From assembly GCF_026427595.1 (NCBI RefSeq), contig NZ_CP101527.1, positions 2,917,001 through 2,981,000 of the forward strand: a stretch of DNA of 64,000 nt, in the 5' to 3' direction. The stretch is from Alkalimarinus sediminis. Lineage in GTDB: Bacteria > Pseudomonadota > Gammaproteobacteria > Pseudomonadales > Oleiphilaceae. This document shows positions 49,333-58,347 of the stretch, in pieces. The notes under the pieces are model-generated. The model ran no database searches. It saw only the letters and a list, made by a program, of their open reading frames with translations, and was not told where the DNA came from. The position numbers and the translations under genes are program-made. Positions within the stretch are counted from its first letter, which is position 1; each line of letters opens with the position of its first letter.

Positions 49333-51906
49333 ATGCATTTACGAATTATATTACTAATGGCACTCGTGCTTTTGAGCCCTTTGTCATTAGGTGCTAAGAA
49401 TGAAGTCCGAACAGGGGTCGAGCAGCAGCTTTTAGATTTAAGCTACTTTGAAGATACCTCAGGTACGCTTGATGCTGAAAGAATACTTCAGGGCATTGAC
49501 GCCGTGGAGTGGAACCAAGTGTCTGGTAAAATCGCAAATTTTGGTTATACCAAATCACCGTATTGGTTTAAGTTTTCTATTACTAACCCATACAATCAAA
49601 GTGCCGATAAATTAATAGAAATTAGTTACCCGCAGCTCGATTATATAGACCTATACAGAATCGAAAACGACAAGGTGGTCAGCCTACTCCACACAGGCGA
49701 TAATCTACCCTTTGCAAATCGATTGATAGACCACCCTTATTTTCTCTTTTCTTCGCCTATTCCACCCAACTCAACACACCACTACTTAGTCAGAATACAA
49801 ACGGAAGGGACCATGCAAGTCCCCATTAGACTATGGGACAAAGAAACGTTCTTAATAGGAATTGGACAAGAAGATCAGATACACGCTGTTTTCTATGGCA
49901 TATTAATCGTTTTAGCCTTGTTTAATTTTTTCGTCTATCTGGCATTAAGAGAAAAGACCTATCTCTATTACTCATTGGCCACTTTTGGTTATGCCTTCTT
50001 TTTTGCAACCATGCGAGGCAAGCCATTTCAGGTGATGTTCCCTGACTTTCCTGCTATCCATAACCAAAGTTTGTTAATTGTTATACCATTCACAACACTA
50101 TTTTCAGCATTATTTGCCAGATCTTTTCTGTCGTTAAAAGACCATAGTAAATTGCTTGATCAAAGCACTAAAGTCATCGCGTTAACGGCATTTGGCTGCA
50201 TTATTGCCTCATTTATTGTCGATTATGCATACTCTGTTCGAGCCTCTGTTCTACTCGCGATTCCGAGCTATCTTATTCTATTTGCCATTGGGCCTCTGAT
50301 ATGGGCAAAAGGTGTTCACCTCGCTCGATACTACACCGTAGCCTGGGGCCTTCTAACAGCAGGCACCGCTATGACTGCGCTAAATAAAGCAGGAGCTATC
50401 CCCAGCAATTTCGTTAGCGAGTACGGTATGCAAATCGGCTCGGCGCTTGAAGCCATCTTGCTCACAATCGCTTTGGCTGAAAGGCTATATCGAGAACGAG
50501 AAGATAAACTTGCCGCTCAAGAGTCTACGATTAAAGAGCACAATGAGAGGCTTGAAGCCGAAATTAAATTGATGCACCAGGCACTGCATAACCCTACGAC
50601 ACACCTGCCTAACCGCGCCTGCTTTGAGATGCTAATTAGTGATAGTATCCGCCGCCGAAAAGGCGGCCGTTTTGCTGTTTGCTTAATTAATCTGACCCGC
50701 TTTCATGAGATCAACAAAACCCTCGGTCATAACAACGCAGACCTTTTAATCGAAGAGGCTGCAAACCTGATTAATAAAACAGTTCAGCGAATACCAGGCA
50801 TCCAGGTTGCTGAAGTCAAAGATACGCACGCCTATTATGCCTTTTCATTCGAAGGCGCAACCTTTGGTATTTTGGTAGACATTGAGCGCCTAGAAGAGGT
50901 AAAAGAAGCTGCAAACGCGGTGATAAAAGAGCTCTACCACCCTATTGAATTTAAAGGCATGATGTTAGAGCTCGACCCAGCCATCGGAGTGTCTAACTTT
51001 CCTGAGAATGGCCGCGACGCATCGACACTTATTCGCCATGCAAACGTTGCCTTAGAATCCGCTGAAAAAAGCGACCGCAAGTTAGACTACTATCAACCGG
51101 AGCAAGATCGCTATAACGCACGCCGGTTAACGCTCATGTCTGAGCTCAAGCAAGCTATTAACAACAACCAGCTTTCACTCTACTTTCAACCAAAAATCGA
51201 CTTAGGTTCCAACTCCGTGGTTGGCCTTGAAGCACTCATTCGCTGGCACCATCACCGCTTTGGTTTTGTGCGCCCAGATGAGTTTATCCCTATTGCAGAG
51301 CAGACAGGCATTATAAAACCTCTTACGCGCTGGGTTATTAAAGAAGCGTTAGGGGTACAGCAAGAGCTGTTAAGTGAGGGGCATGATATCGATATTTCTA
51401 TCAATATATCGGCCAAAAATCTACGGGAAGAAGACTTTGTCTCTTTTGTCTCAGAAACATTAGCTAGCAACCCCAACAACAATCACAAAATCACCATTGA
51501 ACTCACTGAAACATCGATGATGGAAGATCCTCTTAAAGCACTACAGGTGCTCGAGGGTCTTAGCCAACCAGGCGTTAGATTATCTATTGACGATTTCGGT
51601 ACCGGCTACTCTTCTCTCGCCTATATTAAAAAGCTCCCCGCCAATGAAATTAAGATCGATAAATCACTGGTGTTTGATTTAACTAGCAATATTGATGACC
51701 AAGTCATTATCAAAACGACTATTGATATGTGCCATCGACTCGGCTTCACCGTTGTTGCAGAAGGCGTTGAGAGTCAGCATATTGTGGATATATTAAAAAG
51801 TCTCAATTGCGACCTTATTCAAGGCTACTATATTTCACCGCCACTTCCCCTTAATAAGCTGAAGCTGTGGTTATCTGAGATGGATGACTACGCAGCGCTT
51901 GCTTAA
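49333..51906 (+). CDS. 7TMR-DISM sensor with degenerate GGDEF and intact EAL domain
   Basis: An 857-residue inner-membrane protein with a signal peptide, a periplasmic 7TMR-DISMED2 carbohydrate-binding-like domain (about 30-180), seven transmembrane helices (about 190-390), a coiled coil, then GGDEF and EAL domains. The GGDEF motif is replaced by EGATF and no I-site is seen, so it should not make cyclic-di-GMP. The EAL domain keeps EALIRW, NISAKN, ELTETSMM, DDFGTGYSS, KIDKSLV and AEGVES, so it is a probable phosphodiesterase. The degenerate GGDEF may bind GTP as a regulator. It lies 201 bases after the previous cyclase on the same strand. Confidence 0.9.
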   Translation: MHLRIILLMALVLLSPLSLGAKNEVRTGVEQQLLDLSYFEDTSGTLDAERILQGIDAVEWNQVSGKIANFGYTKSPYWFKFSITNPYNQSADKLIEISYPQLDYIDLYRIENDKVVSLLHTGDNLPFANRLIDHPYFLFSSPIPPNSTHHYLVRIQTEGTMQVPIRLWDKETFLIGIGQEDQIHAVFYGILIVLALFNFFVYLALREKTYLYYSLATFGYAFFFATMRGKPFQVMFPDFPAIHNQSLLIVIPFTTLFSALFARSFLSLKDHSKLLDQSTKVIALTAFGCIIASFIVDYAYSVRASVLLAIPSYLILFAIGPLIWAKGVHLARYYTVAWGLLTAGTAMTALNKAGAIPSNFVSEYGMQIGSALEAILLTIALAERLYREREDKLAAQESTIKEHNERLEAEIKLMHQALHNPTTHLPNRACFEMLISDSIRRRKGGRFAVCLINLTRFHEINKTLGHNNADLLIEEAANLINKTVQRIPGIQVAEVKDTHAYYAFSFEGATFGILVDIERLEEVKEAANAVIKELYHPIEFKGMMLELDPAIGVSNFPENGRDASTLIRHANVALESAEKSDRKLDYYQPEQDRYNARRLTLMSELKQAINNNQLSLYFQPKIDLGSNSVVGLEALIRWHHHRFGFVRPDEFIPIAEQTGIIKPLTRWVIKEALGVQQELLSEGHDIDISINISAKNLREEDFVSFVSETLASNPNNNHKITIELTETSMMEDPLKALQVLEGLSQPGVRLSIDDFGTGYSSLAYIKKLPANEIKIDKSLVFDLTSNIDDQVIIKTTIDMCHRLGFTVVAEGVESQHIVDILKSLNCDLIQGYYISPPLPLNKLKLWLSEMDDYAALA

Positions 51907-52913
51907 ACCGACACAAGCTTTCGCGTTTCACCGATTGCCATAATAGACTTTGTTACTTTAGATTGTGCCGCGATAAACCGCTCTGCAGGCTCTCCCATTG
52001 CCTCTGTCGTTAACCTGATGGTTCCCCAGTGCATGCCAATAAGGTGTTTTGCAGCAATATCTTCACCTATTTTTACTGCCTCTTCTGGGCTTGCATGAAC
52101 AGCCGCAAACACATCTCTTGGGGCATAAGCACCAATTGGTACAAGCGCCACATCATAAGGCCCGGTCAGGCGACCTATTCTTGAGAACTCGGTTCCATAG
52201 CCCGTATCACCAGCAAAGAACACTTTTACTCCACCACACTCTATGGAAAAACTACCCCATAAGGCACGATTTTCATCCAGTAAGCTCCGTCCAGAGAAAT
52301 GATAAGCAGGCAGACACTGATATATCGCGTCTCTCTCTTTGAACTCCTGATACCAGTCCATTTCGATAACTCGACTAAAGCCTAGCTTTCGTAACAGCTT
52401 ACCGGTCTTCAATGTGGTAATAACTGTAACATTGGCTTTATTCACCATATTACCCAGGGCGCGAGTATCAAGGTGGTCATAGTGATTGTGGGAGATAACC
52501 ATCACATCTGGCGAAAGATCTTGTAACTGTAACGGTGTCGGCACGAGCCGCTTAGGTCCGCTATACCGAAGCGGGGAGGCTCTTTCTGACAAAAATGGGT
52601 CAGTTAATACTTTGACCCCTTTAAACTGTATATAAAAACACGCCTGCCCCAACCAGCTAATTGACGGCTCATCTGCTATCGCACCTAGCATCCGTAGAGA
52701 GACATCCCTGGACAAGCAATGCTCAGCGGAGAACTGAAAAGGCTGATTACCCGCCACCGCGAGTCGACCCAAAACCGACAGCATTTGTTTGGAGTGACGT
52801 CTATCAATCCAAGGTGAGCCTGGAGGAGATCTAAATCGACCATTGTGGTGGTGCCACCGGTCTGCAAAAGGGTTATCTAAAAGGTCTTTTACCCCAGCCA
52901 CATTGCGCTCCAT
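51903..52913 (-). CDS. MBL-fold metallohydrolase (NAPE-PLD/UlaG-like)
   Basis: A 336-residue protein with the metallo-beta-lactamase motif SHNHYDHLD near residues 150-158, the FFAGDTGYGTEF motif, and a later metal histidine in GMHWGT. N-terminal WLGQACFYIQFKGVKVLTDPFLSERASP is the NAPE-PLD-type entry. Family members cleave phospholipid or lactone substrates; the substrate here is unknown. It follows the TesB gene closely (4-base gap) and is likely in its operon; it overlaps the end of the EAL gene by four bases in the opposite direction. Confidence 0.88.
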   Translation of the reverse strand: MERNVAGVKDLLDNPFADRWHHHNGRFRSPPGSPWIDRRHSKQMLSVLGRLAVAGNQPFQFSAEHCLSRDVSLRMLGAIADEPSISWLGQACFYIQFKGVKVLTDPFLSERASPLRYSGPKRLVPTPLQLQDLSPDVMVISHNHYDHLDTRALGNMVNKANVTVITTLKTGKLLRKLGFSRVIEMDWYQEFKERDAIYQCLPAYHFSGRSLLDENRALWGSFSIECGGVKVFFAGDTGYGTEFSRIGRLTGPYDVALVPIGAYAPRDVFAAVHASPEEAVKIGEDIAAKHLIGMHWGTIRLTTEAMGEPAERFIAAQSKVTKSIMAIGETRKLVSV

Positions 52914-52917
52914 TTTG

Positions 52918-53778
52918 TCATTTTTTACGTCGTCGAATCAGCGCCTCTTGGCAGACGGACGCCACTAGCGTGCCTTCACTGTTATAGATATTGCCACGAT
53001 TAAGACCTCGACCACGGGAGGAGCTTGGGCTATCCATGTCGTACAGCAGCCAGTCGTCTACCCTAAAGTCTCGGTGAAACCATATTGCATGATCCAAGCT
53101 CGCAACCTGCATCCCCTTACCCATAAACGTCACGCCATGCGGCAACATAGATGTGCCTAACAAACCAAAGTCAGAGGCATAAGCCAAGATACATTGATGA
53201 ATCACTGGGTCATCTGGCAGTTTCGCAACGGCTTTAAACCAATTTTGTTTGTAGGGTTTACGAACATCAGGAGCCAGATAGTTAATGGGGTCAATCGGAC
53301 GAATCTCGATCGGGCGATCTTGCGTGTACTGATCCCTGACCTTTTCAGGGATTAACTCTTTAAATTTTCGTCTTGTTTCAAGTTCAGAATAGATGCCCTC
53401 CGGACCGTCGGCCTCAGGCATTTCAAATTGATGCTCAAGCCCCTCCTCTGGCGATTGAAAAGAGCCAATCATTGCAAAAATTTCTTTATTGTTCTGTTTA
53501 GCAATGACCCGCCGAGTCGAAAAGGTCGCACCATCACGGACGATTTGAACATCATAATCAATCGGTAGCGAGTGATCGCCAGGGCGAAGGAAGTAGCCAT
53601 GCATCGAGTGTGCATCTTTGCCCTCAACGGTTTTATAACCCGCCATTAATGCCTGCCCGAGCACTTGACCACCAAAAACATTTCGAAATCCTAAGTTCTC
53701 ACTATTGCCACGAAAGCTTAGCTCTCCTAATGGCTGCAACTGTAAAAGTTCTACTAACTCTTCAAGCACTTCTGTCAT
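52918..53778 (-). CDS. tesB: Acyl-CoA thioesterase II
   Basis: TesB hydrolyses medium and long-chain acyl-CoA to free fatty acid and CoA. The 286-residue protein has the double hot-dog fold with ENLGFRNVFGGQVLGQALMAG, the catalytic Asp region SMHGYFLRPGD, and LASLDHAIWFHRDFR and LLYDMDSPSSSRGRGLNRG in the second half. The length is that of E. coli TesB. It is followed directly by the metallohydrolase gene. Confidence 0.93.
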   Translation of the reverse strand: MTEVLEELVELLQLQPLGELSFRGNSENLGFRNVFGGQVLGQALMAGYKTVEGKDAHSMHGYFLRPGDHSLPIDYDVQIVRDGATFSTRRVIAKQNNKEIFAMIGSFQSPEEGLEHQFEMPEADGPEGIYSELETRRKFKELIPEKVRDQYTQDRPIEIRPIDPINYLAPDVRKPYKQNWFKAVAKLPDDPVIHQCILAYASDFGLLGTSMLPHGVTFMGKGMQVASLDHAIWFHRDFRVDDWLLYDMDSPSSSRGRGLNRGNIYNSEGTLVASVCQEALIRRRKK

Positions 53779-53938
53779 GCATCACTCTCTTTTTAGAAAC
53801 AAAGGCTACAGTAAACCGTAGAGGTTTTGATATTTCAATTGCTAAATATGACACATTAATGAGACATTTCGGTAAATGCTCATAGCTGCCAGACTATTAT
53901 TTGCTATTATTTTAGCGTCTATGTTCAAGGTTATGCTT

Positions 53939-54370
53939 ATGAAAAATGGTCAAACAACATTAAAAATAGTCTCGTTGAGCCTTATCGCTGCGGTGAGTTC
54001 AGTGTCAGTTTTTGCGGTTGACCTCAATTATAACCCTGAACTAGATGCTCCTAAGAGTTATCAAGAGCAACAACTCCAACCTAAAGCAAAACAGCGTTTA
54101 CCCGGTGAACAAGACCCAGGCAACAGAATAAACTCAACCCCCATACTCTTAAATGATAGCGAACAACAGTCATATAGGGAGTCTGAAGGCGGTTGGACCG
54201 TAAAAGCACCATCCATATCATCAGATAAAGACCCTGTTAGCGCTGATAAACGGGAGTCGGTAAGAATGTCAGAAGAACAAAGGTGGCAAGAGGATGGCAA
54301 GAATTACGACGACAACCCTCTTAATAAAGATAACTATAGAATCAACGTAGAAGCTGAATATACATTCTAG
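53939..54370 (+). CDS. Small exported protein of unknown function
   Basis: A 143-residue protein with a signal peptide (LKIVSLSLIAAVSSVSVFA). The mature part is polar and disordered (KSYQEQQLQPKAKQRLPGEQ) and ends in a strand with a C-terminal Phe (RINVEAEYTF), reminiscent of outer-membrane insertion signals, though too short for a barrel. No family was recognised. The start is ATG 53939 with AAGG upstream; the frame is open 63 bases further. Confidence 0.6.
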   Translation: MKNGQTTLKIVSLSLIAAVSSVSVFAVDLNYNPELDAPKSYQEQQLQPKAKQRLPGEQDPGNRINSTPILLNDSEQQSYRESEGGWTVKAPSISSDKDPVSADKRESVRMSEEQRWQEDGKNYDDNPLNKDNYRINVEAEYTF

Positions 54371-54469
54371 TAGAGCGACTGGAGCAGACCATACGCTCTA
54401 TTAGTGACTATCCGAATTAGTTGACTATTCGATAGGCTTAACTAGATGCTAGCTCTCTTCTAACTAGTC

Positions 54470-54513
54470 CTACTAGTCTAACTATCTATTACTACTAGTC
54501 TAACTATCTATTA
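54470..54513. repeat. Two perfect 22-base tandem repeats
   Basis: CTACTAGTCTAACTATCTATTA occurs twice in a row (54470-54491 and 54492-54513) in an ACTAG-rich, 179-base gap; partial copies of the same word (ACTAG) extend on both sides, including an inverted AGACTAGTT after it. Confidence 0.85.
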
Positions 54514-54549
54514 ATTAGACTAGTTCTTGCCTAATTAAGCTCGCTAGGT

Positions 54550-54882
54550 TTAGTGCATCTCTTCTTTGGTTGCACAAGAAATACAGCGCGAAGAGAACGG
54601 TCTTACAGCCAACCGTTCAGCAGGAATGTCAGCGCCACAGTCAACACACTCGCCATAACGATCTTCGTCCATACGAATAAGAGCATTATTGATTTTATTA
54701 ATCTCAGCCTCAGCTTCAGAACCTAAGGCTTCAAGTACTTCACCATTTTCCAACTCCACCGCCTGCTCAGCAAAGTCATGATCCAGAGGCTGAGAGATAT
54801 CCTTTTTAATACTACCGAGCCTGCTCTCAAGTTCAGACCGTCTATCCAATAACTGAACACGAATTTCTGAATAATCCTTCAT
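54550..54882 (-). CDS. DksA/TraR family zinc-finger protein
   Basis: A 110-residue protein with a helical coiled-coil N-terminus (LLDRRSELESRLGSIKKDIS), an acidic tip (PLDHDFAEQAVELENGEVLEALG) and a C-terminal four-cysteine zinc finger (CVDCG...CISC). DksA-like proteins insert into the RNA polymerase secondary channel. This short form (DksA is about 150) is seen in marine gammaproteobacteria; whether it acts with ppGpp is unknown. The ATG at 54882 is preceded by AGGAG-like GAAGG. Confidence 0.85.
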   Translation of the reverse strand: MKDYSEIRVQLLDRRSELESRLGSIKKDISQPLDHDFAEQAVELENGEVLEALGSEAEAEINKINNALIRMDEDRYGECVDCGADIPAERLAVRPFSSRCISCATKEEMH

Positions 54883-54991
54883 AGGAGCTTCACCTTCTAT
54901 TAATGAGATTTAACGCTAATCTTACTGTTTAAATATAGCATTCAATCCCACCGCTGTTTTGATACAGCTCAGTAGTTTCTACTTAAGCTTT

Positions 54992-56167
54992 TTAATCTTC
55001 CGCAGGGATTAATTTAGCTAGCGCTTGCTTCTCTGGCGTAAAGTCGCCTGTTAATGCGAAGCCATGAAGTCCACCCTCAAGATCATTAAACAACGCTTTC
55101 ACATGGCCCGCTTCACGTTCTATAGTCCAAGCCCCTTTAACATCAGGCCGAGGAGGCAATACAACGGCAGGACAAGCAGGGGTTTTGGTCATAATCGGCA
55201 TCACGCCATATTTAACGCTAGTCGGCTGACCAACCAACGTTTTGGCTAAAGCACGAGCGCATGCCATAAGTGGCAAGACATACAGCATCACCTGACCATC
55301 CACTTCAGCACAATCACCCAAGGCAAACACATCTGGCGCAGAAGTCTCTAACATGCGATTAACCACAATACCACTGTTAACCTCTAAACCAGCATTTTTC
55401 GCCAACACCGTTCGGGGCTTTAAACCAACAGCGGAGATAACAATATCGGTCTCGATTGTGGAGCCATCATCGAGCAGCGCAGAGACTCCACCCTCTGATT
55501 TATCAACTTGAGTCACGACTCTACCAAAGTGAAATCGTACCCCAGCGTTCGTTAACCCTTCTGCAACCGATTCTCCAGCCTCTAGTGGTAATAGGCTTGT
55601 CAGAGCTGTCTCTGATGGAGCGACAACATCAACATCATAGCCTCCTACTCTTAGGTCATTGGCGAACTCGCAGCCAATCAGTCCTGCACCCATGATCAAG
55701 ACGCGTTTTTTGCCGTTAAGCGCCTCTCTAAAAAGGCGATAGTCTGCAAGATCATTAATAGAGAATACGCTGCCCACTCCCGACCCGGGTATATCGAGCC
55801 GAACAACATCTGCCCCCCAGGCGATGACCAACTTGCTGTATTTCAGCGCCTCGTCACCAATGCGGACAATGTGCTGATCAGTATCAATACGGGTAACCGT
55901 GGTATAAGTTCTTACATCAATAGATAGCTGCTCGGCCATTTTTCCTGGGTCAGCCATCGACAATTGCTCAGCCGTTTTTGCTTTGGTAAACCCCGTCGAC
56001 AGCATTGGCTTTGAATAGGAGTGGCCGTCATCGGCAGTCACCAGCAATAACGGGACATCTTTGTTCAACTTTCTAACTTCACGCGCCAATGAGTACCCGG
56101 ATAACCCCGTACCTATAATGACAATCGGCGCTCCATCAGATATAGGGTCTGCATTAGTCTCAGTCAT
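54992..56167 (-). CDS. rubB: Rubredoxin-NAD(P)+ reductase
   Basis: A 391-residue FAD flavoprotein that reduces rubredoxin with NADH in alkane hydroxylation or oxidative stress. N-terminal FAD motif VIIGTGLSGYSLAREV (about 16-31), central NAD-binding motif VLIMGAGLIGCEFANDL (about 155-171), and C-terminal FALGDCAEVDG (FAD). The arrangement fits the rubredoxin reductase family. It is followed on its strand by no other gene of the unit; rubredoxin is directly upstream. Confidence 0.93.
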   Translation of the reverse strand: MTETNADPISDGAPIVIIGTGLSGYSLAREVRKLNKDVPLLLVTADDGHSYSKPMLSTGFTKAKTAEQLSMADPGKMAEQLSIDVRTYTTVTRIDTDQHIVRIGDEALKYSKLVIAWGADVVRLDIPGSGVGSVFSINDLADYRLFREALNGKKRVLIMGAGLIGCEFANDLRVGGYDVDVVAPSETALTSLLPLEAGESVAEGLTNAGVRFHFGRVVTQVDKSEGGVSALLDDGSTIETDIVISAVGLKPRTVLAKNAGLEVNSGIVVNRMLETSAPDVFALGDCAEVDGQVMLYVLPLMACARALAKTLVGQPTSVKYGVMPIMTKTPACPAVVLPPRPDVKGAWTIEREAGHVKALFNDLEGGLHGFALTGDFTPEKQALAKLIPAED

Positions 56168-56202
56168 AGGTTAATCTCAACTGTATAATTTTATTACCGA
56201 AT

Positions 56203-56367
56203 TTATATTTCAATCATCTCAAAATCTTCTTTTCCAACACCGCAGTCTGGGCAAAGCCAATCTTCGGGCACGTCTTCCCACGCGGTACCAGGCTCTATAC
56301 CATCTTCGGGCCAACCTTCGCTTTCATCATAAATAAGCCCACATACAACACACTGCCACTTCTTCAT
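56203..56367 (-). CDS. rubA: Rubredoxin
   Basis: A 54-residue Fe(Cys)4 electron carrier. The frame is [13 protein letters not shown]...[19 protein letters not shown], with the four iron ligands in CVVCG and CPDCG. It lies 35 bases upstream of rubB on the same strand, and TAACAGAGGG is just upstream of the start. The family reduces alkane monooxygenase AlkB or superoxide/peroxide detoxifying proteins; neither is in the window. Confidence 0.93.
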   Translation of the reverse strand: MKKWQCVVCGLIYDESEGWPEDGIEPGTAWEDVPEDWLCPDCGVGKEDFEMIEI

Positions 56368-56576
56368 TGTTTACCCTCTGTTAGTCCTGTTACTGGTGAT
56401 GATGATTGATAATGGTCATAAATTAAATCAAAGGTAGCATTTAACTTCCACTTTATTAATGAGGAAAGAGCGCATATTTAAAATGGTCGTGGCAGACTGA
56501 TCAGGCGATACGTTATAATGCCTCACCTCAGACCACCTCAACTCACTTCTTGTCGTCGCCATACAGGGCTTGATAA

Positions 56577-57122
56577 ATGTCGTTAAACCATCGCTGGCAT
56601 GCATTTCGCCGAGTACCCTCATTTTATTTGCCCAATGAGTGGCGAAGCTGGGTGCTTGATAGAGGCTCATTAACCCAACGACTCATCCATGCAAGCAATG
56701 GTGACTTTTCCGTTAGGGTAACTCGTCAACAGTGGTTGCAACCCAAACGCGATGAAGCGCTATTATTGGGCTGCCCGATCACGACTCATGCTCTAATTCG
56801 TGAGGTAGAGTTGTTATGCCACGGTGAGGTATGGGTTGTTGCTCGCAGTGTCATTCCATTTACAACACTGCAAGGCGAAGAGCGCCAACTCAAAGTTCTC
56901 GGAAATCGCTCACTTGGCTCGTTTCTATTTAAGTCCCGCGCGATGAAGCGAGGCCCGTTACAAATAACCCAAACATCCCCCGAGTCACTGGCAATGCAAA
57001 CAGATAACAGGACAGATGAGCCACTATGGGGAAGGCGATCACTGTTTTTTCTACATGGGAAGCCACTGCTAGTAAGCGAACTATTCCTGCCGACGATTCT
57101 AAACCATGAGACTAAAGCCTAG
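56577..57122 (+). CDS. ubiC: Chorismate lyase
   Basis: UbiC removes pyruvate from chorismate to give 4-hydroxybenzoate for ubiquinone synthesis. The 181 residues align with UbiC: WVLDRGSLTQRLI near the N-terminus, REVELLCHGEVWVVARSVIP, GNRSLGSFLFK and a C-terminal SLFFLHGKPLLVSELFLP. Key residues Arg in VARSVIP and Glu in REVELL are present. It precedes ubiA in the same direction. Confidence 0.92.
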   Translation: MSLNHRWHAFRRVPSFYLPNEWRSWVLDRGSLTQRLIHASNGDFSVRVTRQQWLQPKRDEALLLGCPITTHALIREVELLCHGEVWVVARSVIPFTTLQGEERQLKVLGNRSLGSFLFKSRAMKRGPLQITQTSPESLAMQTDNRTDEPLWGRRSLFFLHGKPLLVSELFLPTILNHETKA

Positions 57123-57251
57123 TCACCAATAAGCCCTCCTTTGGTTAAAACTGGGCAAAAACGTAACGTAACACCGGTTTTAATCACCCTATTCAAACAT
57201 TGATAGCAGTAGTAATCTTGCAAAGAATCTGTAAGATATCGAAGATAATTT

Positions 57252-58202
57252 ATGTATCAAGAGAGCATGAGTCCTCTCTGGTTCTTCAATTCAAACCTCC
57301 ATCGCGACGCCCATTACATCATGAATAGTTCTTCTGGCCGAACGTATAGTTTCAAAAAGCAGCTGCCGTATTACATCCAACTTACCCGCTTAGATCGCCC
57401 TATTGGTGTTTACCTACTACTATGGCCAACACTCTGGTCTCTCTGGTTTGCTGCCTCTGGTGTACCCTCTTTAAAGGTATTATTTATTTTTATTGCCGGT
57501 GTAATTCTAATGCGTTCTGCAGGGTGTGTGATCAATGACTTTGCCGACAGAAATATCGATGGTCATGTAAAACGAACAAAAAACCGCCCCTTGCCGGCGG
57601 GTCACGTGACAGCTAAAGAAACGCTCGTGCTATTTGCAGTGTTATGCGCTACCGCATTTGTGTTAGTACTATTTACTAACACGCTCACTATTTATCTCTC
57701 ATTCGGTGGTTTAGCACTCGCCGCAACCTACCCGTTTATGAAACGCCATACTTATCTGCCACAAGTTGTCTTAGGCGCAGCTTTCGCATGGTCAGTGCCA
57801 ATGGCCTACACTGCCGAAACCGGCGAACTTCACAAGCAAGTATGGCTACTCTATATCATTACTGTTCTCTGGACTGTTGCATATGACACTATGTACGCAA
57901 TGGTTGACCGGGATGACGATATCAAAATAGGTGTTAAGTCCACTGCTATTCTATTTGGTACTGCAGACAGAATGGTGATAGCAGGGCTACAATCACTTGT
58001 CATACTGGTACTCTGCATAGTGGGCTACCAAGCAGAACTAGGCTCTTTCTTCTGTCTTGCTGTGGTCGTGGCCGCAACTCTGTTTGTCTATCAGCAACAC
58101 TTAATACGCAACCGAGACAGAGAAGAGTGTTTCAAGGCCTTTCTAAATAACCATTGGGTCGGCCTCGCGATTTTTGTGGGTGTTGTTATAGAGTTCATAT
58201 AA
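57252..58202 (+). CDS. ubiA: 4-hydroxybenzoate polyprenyltransferase
   Basis: UbiA prenylates 4-hydroxybenzoate in the inner membrane. It has eight or nine helices and the two aspartate-rich motifs [10 protein letters not shown] (about residues 95-104) and DRDDDIKIG (about 217-225). [19 protein letters not shown] is the typical N-terminal signature. The start may be 57252 (316 aa) or one of the ATG at 57267 or 57321; none has a strong ribosome site. It is 129 bases after ubiC. Confidence 0.93.
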   Translation: MYQESMSPLWFFNSNLHRDAHYIMNSSSGRTYSFKKQLPYYIQLTRLDRPIGVYLLLWPTLWSLWFAASGVPSLKVLFIFIAGVILMRSAGCVINDFADRNIDGHVKRTKNRPLPAGHVTAKETLVLFAVLCATAFVLVLFTNTLTIYLSFGGLALAATYPFMKRHTYLPQVVLGAAFAWSVPMAYTAETGELHKQVWLLYIITVLWTVAYDTMYAMVDRDDDIKIGVKSTAILFGTADRMVIAGLQSLVILVLCIVGYQAELGSFFCLAVVVAATLFVYQQHLIRNRDREECFKAFLNNHWVGLAIFVGVVIEFI

Positions 58203-58277
58203 ACCTTATAACGGTTAGAACGCAATAGAGCCTCGTTATGATACCTACAAGACCTTCTCACAAATAAAAATGTGTCA

Positions 58278-58295
58278 CTGTCATATACTTGTAAC
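58278..58295 (+). promoter_or_regulatory. Pho box upstream of phoB
   Basis: CTGTCAT-ATAC-TTGTAAC matches the PhoB direct-repeat consensus (CTGTCAT-N4-CTGTCAC-like, two 7-base units 11 bases apart). It lies 53 bases before the phoB start, so phoBR is probably positively autoregulated under phosphate limitation. Confidence 0.8.
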
Positions 58296-58347
58296 ATATG
58301 GCCGTTGTAATAGTGACGTAGCCATTTATTGAAATAGGTCTGAAGGG

